Part shown: piece by piece, positions 1 through 12,430 of the stretch
Layout: every line of letters starts with the position of its first letter
Position numbering within the stretch: the first letter of the stretch is position 1
Origin: Orientallactaga sibirica
Lineage: Eukaryota; Chordata; Mammalia; Rodentia; Dipodidae
Direction: 5' to 3'
DNA length: 64,000 nucleotides
Assembly: GCA_036365145.1 (NCBI GenBank)
Contig: JAEOAD010000015.1
Location: 37,649,501 to 37,713,500 of the forward strand
Position numbers and translations under genes: made by a program
The notes under the pieces: generated by a model
What the model was told of the DNA's origin: nothing
Database searches by the model: none
Seen by the model: the letters and a program-made list of their open reading frames with translations, nothing else

Positions 1-43
1 TTGCAAGCAGTGCCTTAACTGCTAAGCCATCTCTCTGGCTCCC
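1..43 (-). mobile_element. DIP-like SINE, cut by window edge
   Basis: The first 43 bases are the reverse complement of the SINE head (tRNA-like part), including the 'aagccatctct' motif seen in every antisense copy here. The body and tail lie outside the window. Confidence 0.75.
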
Positions 44-227
44 TGAAGCTTCATTTTTAAGAACAGTGATAAGACCTGTAGCCACCCTTCTGTTATGAAG
101 GAAGGATGACAGCTCTTTATGTAATCATCAGATATTTTTCTACCATTTTTCTGATGAGGCTCTATGGTTACATCATTAGCCATAGGTATTTTATATAGGC
201 CGGACCAATGCTACCCCTAAATTTATT

Positions 228-230
<3 letters not shown>

Positions 231-266
<36 letters not shown>
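231..266. repeat. (AC)n microsatellite
   Basis: About 18 uninterrupted AC units. Probably length-polymorphic. Confidence 0.95.
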
Positions 267-268
<2 letters not shown>

Positions 269-1689
269 ATATCTACATATATAAAATGTTTTATATGATG
301 TTTTGTTTAACCAATACAATTGCAATGTTCATCCTTAGTATATAGGAAAATGTGATTCTAGTTATATAAGTTTACTATTCAGAATTGACTAACCCATTTT
401 CCGAACATATTTTCTCTGTAACTCTTAAGTTTTGCACAATATTTACTATATGTCCAAATGTACTCTCTTCAATACATTGTTATCTGCCTCCTACATGCTG
501 CCATCTATAGGAATACAAGGAACCCACATGGCAAAAGGAAATCATCTCATGCATACTAAGAATGCACATCTTTAAAAAAAAAAACAAGCAGAATACAAAA
601 TCCACATATTGGTTGGAAGCAATTAAAAAGACTTGTTGGAGATGCAGAATAACAACTTCAAGATATTTAAAAGTGTTTTGAGATAGGCAGAGTTATTTCT
701 GGAGGACAGCTTGGGACTACAGAGGGATTTGTAACTGCCTGGGTCAAGGAACACTGGAAAAGGATGCATGGAACCACACCTGTGCTATCTTCATTTAATA
801 TAAACTCATAGACAGCAGCATAGCTGGAATTCCGACAGACAAGACCCAAAATTTGTGCTTCTTCACAGCACAAAGTCAGAGGTCATTAGTAGACTGACCA
901 TCACTGTCAGTAGCCTGAAACTCCAGCATCAATGGAGAGTCACCCAAATCAATATCTTGGTACCATATTAGTGGCCCAGTATCATATGATCCTGTGCAAA
1001 AAATGCCACACAAACAAACAGAAGTGGTCTGCTTTTCTTAGCCAGCCTCCTGGAACTAGGACCTGGAACAACTCCATAATATGAGTCTTGGATATCCCCC
1101 AAGCATCTATTTACCTCTAATCTTGGGAACATGGGTAGAAGAATGGAGAGCAGCCTAAATCTATGAAAGGAGGGCTGGGAGACTGGCCCTGCCACTGCCA
1201 GCCATGATTGATCTTATATGCCAGCATGGGGCTTAGAACGTTTCAGATAAGGCAACCCAGACCCATCAGAAACTAGTCTCAGGATCTTCCACATAGCACA
1301 CACAGCTAGCCCAAGCACTGAAGAGGCACTTAGAGAATTTCTAAAGCTTGGAACCAGAGACAGAAGCCCCACTTACCAGAGCCAAAGGCATTACTGATCC
1401 TGGCACAGAAGTTTCTGGCTCAGTGACAAATCTGAAAAAATGATTCCAACCTTCCTTTCAGTGGGAAGTAGGGTTTCTTGTGGAAACTAAGCACATTATT
1501 TTCAGAGAAACATATGCAGTTTCCACTATTTTAAAATAAAAGCTATGTTCCTATTAACAGAAATCAAAAAATTCTGTAAACCACCATGTAAACAACCCAG
1601 TGACATGCCTCTTACTTTATAAAAAAAATCAAATATTAAAAGTAATAATAATAGCAACAGGAGTTATAAATGAAATTATTAAAATCTAT
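267..1689. other. Unannotated sequence, no repeat recognised
   Basis: Positions 267-660 are AT-rich. Positions 667-1480 are less AT-rich and more complex than the flanks, with short open frames on the minus strand (68 and 75 codons) that match no family I know and lack convincing splice context. It may be an old transposon internal region or a conserved non-coding block; I cannot tell which. Confidence 0.4.
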
Positions 1690-1905
1690 TGGGAGCTGGA
1701 GAGATGGCTTAGCAGTTAAGGCACTTTCTTGCACAGCCAAAGGACCCAGATTCAATTAATTCCCCAGGACCCACAAGCCAGGTGCACAAGGTGGCACATG
1801 TGTCTGGAGTTCACTTGCAGTGGCTGGAAACCCTAGTGTGCCCATTCTCTTTATCTGCCTCTTTAACTCTCTCTCTCTCTCATAAATAAATAAAAATAAA
1901 AATCT
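1690..1905 (+). mobile_element. DIP-like SINE
   Basis: Head (gctggagagatggcttagc), GATTCAATTAATTCCCCAG box-B-like part, body, CT-rich stretch and an AAATAAATAAAAATAAAAA tail are all present in order. 'aaaatct' on both sides may be a short TSD. Confidence 0.88.
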
Positions 1906-2769
1906 TTTGAGCACCTACTGTTTTGGAGGAACATGCTAGGTATATCATGTATATGTCATATTTAATTCCACTATAACCCTGCAAAGTGTTTATTATATAT
2001 ATATTAATAAAATGAATAAAATAAGGATCAAAGAAGTAACATCCTTTACCTGAGTTACTCATCTAATGAGTGGCTGTCAGGTCTGCTTGTTGTAATAGTC
2101 CAGGTGACTGGTATTGCCTCTTTTTGCCTTTTCTAAGTCACTTTGCAAATGCCCTCCAGGGGTTCAGAAAGATGGCCCTGCTTGGCACACAGACTCAGAG
2201 GAACACACAGCAGGGTGCTAGAAACTGTTCAGATGTCCCTCAAGACTCATTCTGAAAAACTTAAGACATGGATAGGATGCTGCCTTACTTAACTCTGCTT
2301 TGCTTGTAGGAAAATCTATCCCTAAAGCATGTAGACTCTTCACCTTTTCTAAACGTGCTATTGGTAGTTTTTTTTTTTTCCTAATTGCATTTGCCCATTA
2401 GCAGTTCATTTCTCAGTGAACTATAATTAGGCTTCTTTAAATAACCAAGCATGTGAAGCTTCCTAGTAGATGACCTTCAAGTTGTTGGCTGGCTATAAGT
2501 ACCTTTTTCCACTAGTACCTGGGAATAGCAAGTTTTTTCTTATTTCATGTGATTCCATGGAAATTCACAGTCCTGGATTCTAGCTGCTATGTGACCTTGG
2601 TCGGGTTAGTGTCTTTCTGTAAATCTGGTATTTCTCTTATAGGAAGTGGAGTAAAGATGGGAAATTTGGAGTGGATGAGCTCTAGTGGCAAATTGCTAAT
2701 GTGATCTCCATCTCAAACTGATGTGCTAAAGAACCTATGATTGGGCAAGTCTTCTGTTGCTCTCGTGTG
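1906..2769. other. AT-rich unique sequence
   Basis: No coding signal or recognisable repeat. The small open frames (60-61 codons) look like chance. Confidence 0.5.
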
Positions 2770-2905
2770 ATGGAGGGGCAGTGTGGTATGTGAAAGAGCA
2801 AAAGGCTTTGGAATCACAGAGCTCTCTGTTTACTTCTCTCTGTGTTATCAGGGGAAAGTCATTTAAACTTTCTGATAATTCAGGCACTTTTATTTTGTAC
2901 TGAGA
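2770..2905 (+). mobile_element. MIR relic
   Basis: Resembles the MIR core: 'ggctttggaatcacagag', then a 'gaaagtcatttaaactttctga' region that corresponds to the conserved 'ggcaagttacttaacctctctg' of MIR. Heavily diverged, as expected for an ancient mammalian SINE. Confidence 0.55.
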
Positions 2906-3565
2906 ATCTCCAGGATATGTATTTTCAATGTCACACTGCAGAATAGTTAAGACAAGCAAACGTCTCTGTGAAACTTCCCCTTGCAGATGTCTGTGGATAG
3001 AAAGGCCATCTCCTACTCTGCCTTTTGTGTCCCCTGCTTCACTGAAGCTGTCCACTTGCCCTCATGTCTTTTCTAGCATGTCAGAGGTGTTAGCTTTTTG
3101 TTACCCTCAGCACTGAGCTTGTTGAAGCTGATGAATAATGACTCTGTCCCCAGTCATCTTACATTTAGCTTAGAAGTCCTGGGTTTCCAGGCTGCTCACC
3201 ACTACAAGGCTGAGACTTCATAGTCAGAATTGTAGGTAGGCTATAATGATTATGGATAAGGTGGGAAGTGTGACAGAGACTTTTGAATCCAGCTCTGGAC
3301 CATTTTTCATGTTCTCTTCATAGGTTCATGGCAATGGTGACCATATGTCAACTATAAATGATGAAGTGAGACATTTACCACCACATCTCACCATCTCCTA
3401 ACTCTCCTTGCCAACTTTTTCAGAGGGAAAGTTCTCCCCTTAGATTGGTGCTTCCCCTTTCCACCTAGATTAGTTCATTTGCTGATAGGAACCAGACACT
3501 CACCTCCTTCTCTCTGTTGACAGCTACTGGAATGATAAACAACATGCATTCTGTGATCCTGAACA
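2906..3565. other. Unique sequence
   Basis: I see nothing supportable here. The overlapping open frames on both strands around 2735-3116 are incidental; the minus-strand one runs through the MIR relic. Confidence 0.5.
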
Positions 3566-3778
3566 GTACCAACGGCTTTATTTTTATTTATTTATTTTAT
3601 TTATGAGAGAAAGAGAGAGAGTGCAAGAGCGAGCGCCAGGGCCTCTAGCCACTGCAAATGTACACCAGACACATGAACCACCATGTACAGTTGGCTTATG
3701 TGGGTATTGGAGAATTTAACCTGGGTCCTTACACTTTGCTGGCAAATATCTTAATAACTAAGCCATCTCTCCAGCCCA
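3566..3778 (-). mobile_element. DIP-like SINE
   Basis: Antisense copy: T-rich tail (tatttatttattttattta), GA-rich stretch, 'cctctagccactgcaaatg' body, and the head ending 'aagccatctctccagccc'. Confidence 0.9.
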
Positions 3779-3797
3779 GGACTTTAAATAGATAATC

Positions 3798-4060
3798 TCA
3801 CTCACTGTGGTTAGGAACACAGGGTCTTTAGTCAAAACATCTGGCTCCAAATCCTGACTCTTCTACTTAAAGCTATGTAACCTGAGGCCGAATTCTTAAT
3901 CTTTTGGGCTTTGTTTCCTTCACCTATTAAACAGAAATAGAGATAGTACTTGTGGTATAATAGTTGTCTAGGGAATAAATGAGATAATGCACACACAATC
4001 ATTAGAATAGGACTTCATACAGTAAATGCCAATGAATACTACCTATTATTACTAAAGTAT
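3798..4060 (+). mobile_element. MIR SINE
   Basis: Nearly whole MIR: tRNA-like start 'ctgtggttaggaacacaggg', core 'tctggctccaaatcctgact', 'gctatgtaacctgaggccga', the 'ataaatgagataatgcaca' block and the 'agtaaatgccaatgaatact' 3' end, all in the expected order. Confidence 0.8.
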
Positions 4061-4187
4061 ACACTAATTTCTCAGATGTTATTATTCCTGTTGTTAAAGG
4101 TAAAAACTAAGATTAAGATGGATTTATACACTTTTCTAAAATTAAAGATCTGATAAATGATAGAACTGGGATTCTAAACCAATCTTA

Positions 4188-4340
4188 AAGCATGCTAGGC
4201 AAGTATTCTACCAGTGTGCTATGTCCCCAACCATGTTTTTACTTTTGATTTTGAGATAGGGCCTCACAAAGCTGATCAGGATGCCTTTAATTCATACCAT
4301 ACACCACACAGAAGTTGAGCTTTGACCCTTCTGAGTATTT
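4188..4340 (-). mobile_element. ID/B4-type SINE relic
   Basis: Antisense ID-like segment ('catgctaggcaagtattcta' corresponds to the end of the ID tRNA part), followed by a 'tttgagatagggcctcacaa' B1-like stretch. The order fits a degraded antisense B4 (ID plus B1 fusion). Confidence 0.5.
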
Positions 4341-4349
4341 TGCCTTTGC

Positions 4350-4640
4350 TCTTTAGCCATGGCATGCTCTTTCTAGAACTTCCCATTCATGCCCTGCTTT
4401 GTCACTGCTGTCGCCAGTCCCACCACCCTTGTTCTTAGTGTGACCTCAGCCTAGAATTCCTTCTGCCTGGAAAACTCTTGCTCTTCATTCAATGTCTAAC
4501 TTAAGTGTCTTACCCTGTGTGAAGCCTTCCAGGGCTCTACAGGCAGTGAGTCAGTCACTGTTCGGTGTGTCCTTCTACCTCTTGAACTCCTTGCACAAAA
4601 GCATCAGTGCCAAGCTGCCATTATCTTTTTATCAGTATGT
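4350..4640 (+). mobile_element. LINE-2 3' relic
   Basis: Contains the L2-like series 'gaattccttctgcctggaaa', a 'cattcaatgtctaacttaag' stretch and 'gtgtgaagccttccagggc', corresponding to the conserved 'tctgcctggaa...tcaaatgtca...gaagccttcc' run of L2. Confidence 0.65.
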
Positions 4641-4747
4641 GTCAGCTTTGTCCTTGAGATCAAAATAGCATATCTCATTCATAGCATGTAGCATAGACCT
4701 GAGGGATGAGCAGGTAGCATATATATGTTTATTTGTGTATGTGCATG

Positions 4748-4748
<1 letters not shown>

Positions 4749-4791
<43 letters not shown>
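4749..4791. repeat. (TG)n microsatellite
   Basis: About 21 TG units, followed by a GA-rich tract to about 4820. The 170-codon minus-strand frame over it owes its length to this repeat (a run of Thr-His). Confidence 0.95.
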
Positions 4792-4794
<3 letters not shown>

Positions 4795-5780
4795 AGAGAG
4801 AGAGAAAAAGAGAAAGAGGATATACATGTATGGTAACTGAATACAATTAGAGTGAAGTGAGCTGGTACTTTGAATATGACAGAGCTATATATAAGAGATG
4901 ATAGGGCTAATGCTCCATTCAGGCTAATTTTCAACACAAGGTTTGGACCTAGGCTGTCTGTGCTCTCTCTATACTTCCTTCCCTTCTTTCTTTCCTTTGT
5001 GCCTGCCCTTCTTACCTTCCTCCTAGAACTGAATGAAATGCCTATATTGTGATTGGGTTTTGAAATACACAATAGTAGTCTTTGCTTCTTATGCCTTATT
5101 CCACTTTCATGAGGCTTGTTCAATGATAGGCTTAAGGCACTCAAAAGGTTCCCTCCTCCAAAGTCCTATTTAAAAAAAAAAAAAAAAAAAAACTCCAGAT
5201 GCTCATCTTTTGCAGGGTTCTAATATAGCTAGCTCTAGTGCCCAACTATAGCCATAGCCATCAGCATCCTGTGACACATTGTCTCAAATCTGATCCTCCG
5301 TATGCTTTCAGCAGATTCTAAAACAGGGCGGATTACCAGTGTTCACAGTATTTTCTCAGATGTGGCTTCAGATCATATCACCTTTGCTGGCATAGAGGCT
5401 AAGATAAGTGATGGTTTGTCCCATACAGATAGGAAAACAACTCAGAGAATTTGTGAGTGTAGTCACCATTCAGATATATGCACAGGCCATGTAAAATATA
5501 TTTTACCATGCATATATCCACTATTTTTTTTCACTTAAAGAACAATTTTTCAATAGCATTAAAGCAATTTGACATTAGAAAACTAGCTCAGTCTGGATTG
5601 GCAAATGGCATATGGAGATAAAGTGGTGAGAGGTGCTGCTGAGAAAATAATGTGTTCAGAGTTGTGTCCTGAAGGGCAGTAATTTTAGTAATTGCTGACT
5701 TCACATCTTTGTTTTTCTACATTCCTTTCTGCAACTTAATGTATATAGATAATTTGGACTGATTCCTTCCTGAGGAGGTC
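4792..5780. other. Unique sequence with an A21 tract
   Basis: No recognised repeat except a homopolymer A run at about 5171-5191, perhaps the tail of a decayed retroposon. A 78-codon plus-strand frame at 5302-5538 has no homology I recognise. Confidence 0.45.
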
Positions 5781-5785
5781 TATGA

Positions 5786-6156
5786 GTTGTGTGTGTGTGT
5801 GTGTGTGTGTTATATGCATGTGCATTTGTATGGGTGGGAGCTCATGTGTATATATGGGTGTGTGTTTATACATGTGTATGGAGGCCAGAGGACAAATTCA
5901 GACATCATTCCTCAGGAATTCCATCAACTTCCAGACAGGGCCTCCTACTGGCCTAGAGCTCACTAATTTGGTAGATTAGCTAGCCAACTAGCCCCAGGAA
6001 TCTGCCTGTCTCCATCTGTCTCTACCTTCCCATTGCTGGAATTATAGGACTAGGCTACTATGCCAGGCATTTGACATTGGTACTGGGGATAAAACTCAGA
6101 TCCACATGCTTGTGAGACAAGCAGTTTATTAACTGAGCCACCTTCCCAGCCTCTTG
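5786..6156 (-). mobile_element. B4 SINE, antisense, with (TG)n tail
   Basis: Standard antisense B4 layout: a (TG)n/TA-rich tail at 5786-5880, 'tggaggccagaggacaaatt', a B1-like middle ('gacagggcctcctactggcc', 'gctggaattataggactagg'), then the ID-like head reading out as 'ttaactgagccaccttccca'. Confidence 0.8.
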
Positions 6157-7179
6157 CTTCCCTTTTAAATGAAGGATTCTGAGTACATGTTCCTTGGTAG
6201 TTCCTAACTGGGCAATGAGGATATGAAAAGATTAGCACACAGCCTGTCCTCATGAGGCTTGCAGTACAGCAATAGAAACAAATATAACTTCACCAAAGGC
6301 AACTGATGCATAAATAAACAAAAATAGTACAAACTGAAGCATGCACTTGTTGTAAGACTATGCACAAAGGCATAGAAAGGAACCATTTTACATTTGGTGT
6401 CAAGAAAACCTTCTAGCTTTAATAACCCTTGAGTTGACTCTTAAGATTCTCATGATGACATATTAACTGGGTGTTGAAGAAAAGTAATAATATCACATAC
6501 AAAGACAGAATCAATGTGCCCAGAAGTAACACTTTGATGTATTCCAGGAGCAACATGCAACAGATTCCACATGGCTGACTAGTCACCCTGTAAACTAATC
6601 AGGCATCTGCTACCTAATAGTCCTCCATCACAAATAGATTAATAAACACAATGAGCAGCATCTGGGAGGCTGACAGGAAAATGGGAAGCAGAAATAACGT
6701 GAATACCAGCTCCATGAAAGTGTTTGCCCCTTGCCCTTTCTCCCTGCCAGTGTTTCCACTATTGGAGCAGGTATCCTGTGCATGAGTTGGGTGGGGTATA
6801 GCTGCATCTGAACTAAGATCACCTCATCTATTTTATCCATGAAGGATCCAGTATATCCAAGACTGAGCCCCAAGCAGTATGAAAAGGGCAAAGGAAAATA
6901 AACACAAAGAACCACCATGCAGTGTTCCAAATACTCACTTAACATAAGATTGCCAGAAAGACCTGGCCACATACTATCTCCAGATAACATGCAAACTAGA
7001 TGAAATGAAAAACTAAAGCAATATGTCTCTCTCCAAACAATTATAAATCCCATAGAAGAGGGCCCCAAGTGAGAGCTACTTAGAGGAAACTCTTAAACAA
7101 ACTAACTAAAAAAAAAAAAAGTATAAAAGTACAAAAAAAATCAAACTGGGTCTAGAAAACCCTTGAATAAAATCCTGAA
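6157..7179. other. Unclassified sequence before the L1
   Basis: No clear repeat. The part from about 6480 onward could be the diverged 5' UTR of the following plus-strand L1, but I cannot match it. The 146-codon minus-strand frame at 6628-7068 has biased, low-complexity composition and no family resemblance. Confidence 0.35.
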
Positions 7180-8146
7180 TGTATTCAAACAGACCATAAA
7201 TTAATATTTAAATGAACTACAAGAGAGCCAAAATAGATAAATGAAATGAGGAACTCAAACCAGCATATGAATAGAGAATCCAATGAAGACAGAGAAACCT
7301 TGAAGAAAAAATCAAGCTAAAATGAACCTGGGGATGAAAAATACAGTAAGTCAAATAAAAAGAACTATGGGAAGCCATACCAGGTGAATAGACCAAGGAG
7401 AAGAATTGGGTCCTGAGAAGAATTGGGTCAGTTAGTCAAAACCAATTAAAAACTCAAAAATGTATGAGCTGAACATGAGAGATATTTTGGAACCACAAAA
7501 GACCAAAAATTTAAATAGTGGGCATAGAAGAAGGAAAACTTTAGGCCAATGCCATTGAAAATATCTTCCAAAAAATTATAGAGGAAAAATTTTCAAATCT
7601 AGTAAAAGAAGTGACCATCCAGGTACAAGAGGACCTGGATACAGAACACCAAGTAGACAGAATCAGAATAGAAACTCCCCAAGTTATATTATAATCAGAG
7701 CACTAAATGTACAGAACAAAGAAATAGTACTGAAAGCTACAAGAGACAAACACTAAGTTACATATATGGGCAGGCTCATCAGAGAAAATCATTTTTTCAA
7801 GGGAAACTCTAAGAGCTAGAAAGGCTTGGAATGATGTATTTCAAGAATGTAAAGACAACATCTGCCAAACCAAACTAATATACACAGAAAAATTATCTCT
7901 TGTAATAAAAGAAGGAAAAACTTTCCATGATAAAAGTAGGCTAAAGGAATTTATGATCATTAAGCTGGCTATTAAAAACACACCACATATAATACTTCAT
8001 CAAAGAGGAAAATAAACACATTCAAGTGGCTACAGGGTTTGTGGGGGGTACATAATCAATGCTAGAATAGTTGCTAAGCAAATGAAAGTTAAGAAAATAT
8101 CAACACCACAAAATCATCAATATGACACGTATTAACTCACACTTTT

Positions 8147-8354
8147 AAAAATATTTATTTAAGGGAAAGGGAGGGAGTGAGAGAGGAAAAGGCAGATAGA
8201 GAATGGGTGTGTCAGGGCCACCAGCCACTGCAAACAAACTCCAGATGCATGCACCACCTTGGGCATCTGACTTACGTGGGTAATGGGAAATCAAATCTGA
8301 GTCCTTAGGCATCTCAGGCAAGCACCTTAACCACTAAACAATCTCTCCAGCCCA
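8147..8354 (-). mobile_element. DIP-like SINE inside L1
   Basis: Antisense copy with a T-rich tail (aaaaatatttatttaaggga side), 'ccactgcaaacaaactccag' and head 'aatctctccagccc'. It separates the ORF1 and ORF2 portions of the host L1, so it inserted later. Confidence 0.88.
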
Positions 8355-8360
8355 ACTAAC

Positions 8361-8582
8361 TTTAAAAAAAAATTTTATTTATTTATTTGTTTGTTTGTTT
8401 GAGAAGTGGGAGGAGAGAGAAAGAGTGAGAATGGGCATGCCAGGCTTCTAGCCACTGCAGATGAACTCCAGACTCATGCACCACCATGCACATCTGACTT
8501 ACATGGGACCTGGAGAATCGAACTGGGGTCCTTAGGCTTCACAGGCATGTGCCTTAACCAGTAATCCATCTCTTCCGCTTCC
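8361..8582 (-). mobile_element. DIP-like SINE, second in tandem
   Basis: A second antisense copy abuts the previous one ('aacttt' between them). Tail 'ttatttatttgtttgtttgt', GA-rich stretch, 'gccactgcagatgaactcca' and head 'aatccatctcttccgc'. It differs from its neighbour at many positions, so it is an independent insertion, probably into or near the first copy's A-rich tail region, rather than a recent duplication. Confidence 0.85.
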
Positions 8583-10202
8583 AACTCACTTTTTAATAAT
8601 AATTATGACTATTAAAGGTCTCAATTCCCCAATCAAAAGACACAGACTTACAGACTAGACTAGATTGGAAAACAGGATTCACCATTTTGCTATCTTTAAA
8701 AAACTCAACTCACTATCCAAGATAGACACTACCTTGGGGTGAAAGGATGGGAAAGTATGTATAACAAGGAAATGGAAGCAGAAAACAAGCAGCTGTCATT
8801 ATTCTAATATCAAACATATATCCAATAGTCTAATATCTAAAAGACTTCAAACCAAAATTAATTAGAAGAGATAAAGTTGGTTGCTTCATACTAATCAGAG
8901 AATATTCACCAAGAGGATATTATGATTCTAAATGTATCAAACACAATTGAAACCAATTTCATAAAACAAATTCTAATATATATAAAGTCAGAGATAAATT
9001 CCAACACAATAATAGTGCACAACTGCAATAAATCACACTCCCCAACAGATAGGTGACATGGAAAAAATACTAGCCAAGAAACATTGGAGTTAAATAAAAC
9101 TACAGTTCAAATGGCCCTAATAGACATTTATAGAACATTCCACCCAAACATTACAGAATACACATTCTTCTTGACAGCTTATAGAACTTTCTGTATTACA
9201 GATCAAATATTAGACACAAAGGAAGTATTAGAAAGTATATGAAAATTGAAATGATTCCGTGTATACTGACTGAAAATAATACAATAGTGCTGGAAGTCAG
9301 CAACAATAAAAGCTACAGAAAACACTATCGAATAATGAATGGTTCATTGAAGAAATCAAGAGTTTGTAAAATTGAATAAACAGAAAATAAGACATATCAA
9401 AATCCACAGGATATGATGAAATCATTTCTATGAGGGAAGTTTATAATGCTAAATGTCTACATTGCAAATATAGAGACATGTCAAATAATTTTACAATGTA
9501 CCTGAAGGCCTTTAGAAAAATAAAACCTTAATGTAATTCATGAAAAAATATAATTAAAATTAGAGAAAAATTCAACAAAATAGGAACAAATACATAAGAA
9601 TACTCACTGATACAAAGACTTGGTTCTTTGAAAAGAAGATCAAGATTAAAAAAGCTCTAGCCACATTAACCAAAAGAAAGAGTGAAGACACAAATTAATA
9701 AAATTGGAGATGAAAAACTAGATATTATAGCAGGCACTAATGAAATTGAGACACTCATAGGAACATAAATTAAAAACCTATATCCTACCAAATTAGAAAG
9801 TGTAAAAGAAATAAGAGTTTCTATATGTACCTACCAAACCTAAACACAGATATAATTAATAATTTAAAATGAGCTGTAACAAGCAACACAATTGAAGAAG
9901 TAATAAAATATCTTCCAGCTCCAAATGTCCAAGTCCAGAAGGATTCACTACAGAATTCTACCAGACCTTTAAAGAAGAGCTGAACTCAATGCTTCTCAAA
10001 TTATTTCATAAAATAGAAAATGAAGGAATGTTTCCTAAATCCTTTTACAAACCCTGCAAAATCTCTGTGAGAGAGAAAGAGAGAGATCAAGAAAAACTAT
10101 AGGTCAGTAACCTTGATGAACAGAGAATTCTCAGTAAAAGACTTCCAGAATATGTAGAAAAGATCATTCACCTTGACCAAGATGGCTTATAATTAAGCCC
10201 TG

Positions 10203-10266
10203 AAATGCCCATTCATTTCCCCTCTCTCTCTCCTTGAAAATAAACAAAGAAAAATTTTTTTAAAAA
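10203..10266 (+). mobile_element. DIP-like SINE, 3' end only
   Basis: Only the end of the body ('tgcccattcatttcccctct'), the CT-rich stretch and an 'aaataaacaaagaaaaattt' tail remain. It sits at the ORF2 internal deletion junction of the surrounding L1. Confidence 0.55.
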
Positions 10267-10975
10267 GACAAATAACATATGCTGGTAAAGGTATGGGAAA
10301 AGAAAGACCCTTAATAACTTGGTGGGAGTTCAAACTTGTACAGTCCTTATAGCAATCAGTGTGGAATATCTAAAAAAGCTAGAAATATAACTACTACTAT
10401 CTGATACAGCTACACAACTTTTAAGGACTCTATGCTCTTCTACAGATACACTTGTACCTCCATGTTTATTGATGCTCTGTTCACCATAGTTAGGAAAAAT
10501 TATCAGCAGTGATGCTCATCAATGCATGAATGGATAACGAAGCTGTGGTACATATACACAATGAAGTTTTATTCAGCTGTAATGAAAAAATGAAATTTGC
10601 AGGAAAATGGATCTAGAAAATATTATACTATGTGAGGTAACCAAGGCTCAAAATGTCAAGCACAAACTCTTCTCTCAATAAGCAGATCCTGGCTTCTAAT
10701 TTTTAGATAGGTATATAATGGGAGTGAGAACCAATAGAAGGCATGAAGCTAGAATTGGGCCATAATGGTGGGGAAAGGGAGGATGAATTTAGTGTTGGGA
10801 ACAGTAGAACACATGTCTCATGGAAATAGAAGGGTATGGAAAGGTTTAATTGGGGATAGTGGTAAGGAGTGGAGGAGAGAGGGAGCATGATTAACCAAAC
10901 TGAAAGACATGGAAAAAAAACTATGGAAACATACTTCTTTGTAGCTAATTAAAAATATAATTTAAAAAGAATTTG

Positions 10976-11203
10976 GGGATGGAGAGATAGAGATGGCTTA
11001 ATGGTTAAGCTGCTTGCCTGTAATGCCAAAGGACCCAGTTTCGATTCCCCCAGGACCCATGTAAGCCAGATGTATAAGGTGGCACATGCATTTAGAGTTC
11101 ATTTGCAGTGGCTGGAGCCCTGTCATGCCCATTCTCTTTCTCTGTATTTATCTATCTGCCTATTTATCTATCTCTCTCTCAAATAAATAAAAATAAAAAT
11201 ATG
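10976..11203 (+). mobile_element. DIP-like SINE with 15-bp TSD
   Basis: Complete SINE in the L1 3' region. The direct repeat TTTAAAAAGAATTTG flanks it at 10961-10975 and 11204-11218 with no mismatch, defining the insertion exactly. The L1 sequence resumes at 11219. Confidence 0.92.
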
Positions 11204-12430
11204 TTTAAAAAGAATTTGAATAGAAGTACAATTTGTGGGTGGATAATGCTACTTCTAGAACCCATAGGTCATTATTGTTAAATTCCAGTACCAGGTAATT
11301 GATACCTCCTAGTGGGTTGTTTGTCAGGTAGACCCTTAATGTACCCAAAACAATACAGACTATTGGCAGTGCTCATGGGTCCACACCAGAAATTGATGGT
11401 ATAACCTTATTGCTAGATATACTATGTGTTTAAGTTTCAGGACACTGAGAAATCAAGATGGAACACATCTGAAAGATTCCTCTCTGCTCTCTTTCCTGTC
11501 TAGCTGTCATAGTGTTAGAAGATGCTGTGCAGGCTTGCCAGAAGAGAAAAGTCATTAGCAATATTATTCCAGAATGGGTCCTGTGAGCTACACAATTAAC
11601 TAATCAGGATGTGCTTACTGGTATACTAGTGGCATGTCTGTTATGGGGGTAACCAACTGCTCTCTGACTGGATTTGAAGTGAGGTCCATGGGAAGGAATT
11701 CATGTCAAAAGCTTGAGAGTTCATACACCCTAACTAGGGTACTATTATAGTTATTTGGCCAAATGTATATGTTGGGATGTGTGCCTATTCAAATTGACCT
11801 CTAACTATGTATGCTTATGCCCATAAGTTAAGGCTGTTCTCACCTTTGGTTAGAGAAGTTTCTCTCTGCTGATGGTGATGACTGCTGAGAGACTCAAAAC
11901 TCATAAAAGTTCTAATAAGTGACTCTAGAGAGCTCACCCCCAAATAAGATATCTCTAATATGCTCTCCAAGGTTCATAAAATGATGTGGAAAAGGGGGGT
12001 AGAAAGAATCTAAGAGCCAGAAGATGGGAAGGAGTGTTGTCAAATGCTATCATCTATGCATGACCTGCTCATTGCATTCATGATCTCACAGTGACTGTGG
12101 TAATCTACACAAGATTCACATACTACTGGGCCTATCAACACACTGTCATAGATGATGAAGGAGGACATGATGCCCCCATCTTTCCTTAAGGAGTTATAGG
12201 CAGTTAATAAGAGAAATGAGAGTCATTTTCTTTAGTGATATAGTCACTGGCAGGACTCATGTGCTCTGTTAAAAAAAAAAAAATCCCCCACTCATGCCTA
12301 TCAGACAATTATAATTATACTCACTGGGTCACATCCATATACAATTAAAAAGGAGAGAGATATTAAAGTAGAGGAAGGAAGAGTTAGGAAGAAGAGGAAA
12401 TTAATTTCCTCAAGTGGAGATTCAGTCTAT

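Larger units (their letters stand above)
7180..12430 (+). mobile_element. Old, decayed L1 (ORF1, part of ORF2, 3' UTR)
   Basis: Plus-strand L1 remains. Positions 7500-7960 hold the ORF1 C-terminal half, with readable pieces similar to the rodent HAL1/L1 ORF1 segment ('IIEEN', 'KATRDKH', then the RNA-binding C-terminal region), but with frameshifts and stops. Positions 8590-9350 match the ORF2 endonuclease region, 9400-10170 the start of the RT region, and 10280-10680 the ORF2 C-terminus (the H-I-Y-T-M motif at about 10550). Most of the RT catalytic part between them is missing. Positions 10720-12350 resemble a rodent L1 3' UTR ('agtcattttctttagtgata'). Interrupted by SINEs at 8147, 8361, 10203 and 10976. 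No intact frame exceeds a few dozen codons. The 5' limit is approximate. Confidence 0.8.

Noticed and set aside
4632..5144. 170-codon minus-strand open frame
   Set aside because: Its length comes from reading through the (TG)n microsatellite (Thr-His run) and a GA-rich tract; no domain and no splice or promoter context.
6628..7068. 146-codon minus-strand frame
   Set aside because: No recognisable family, biased composition, and likely opposite to old L1 5' sequence.
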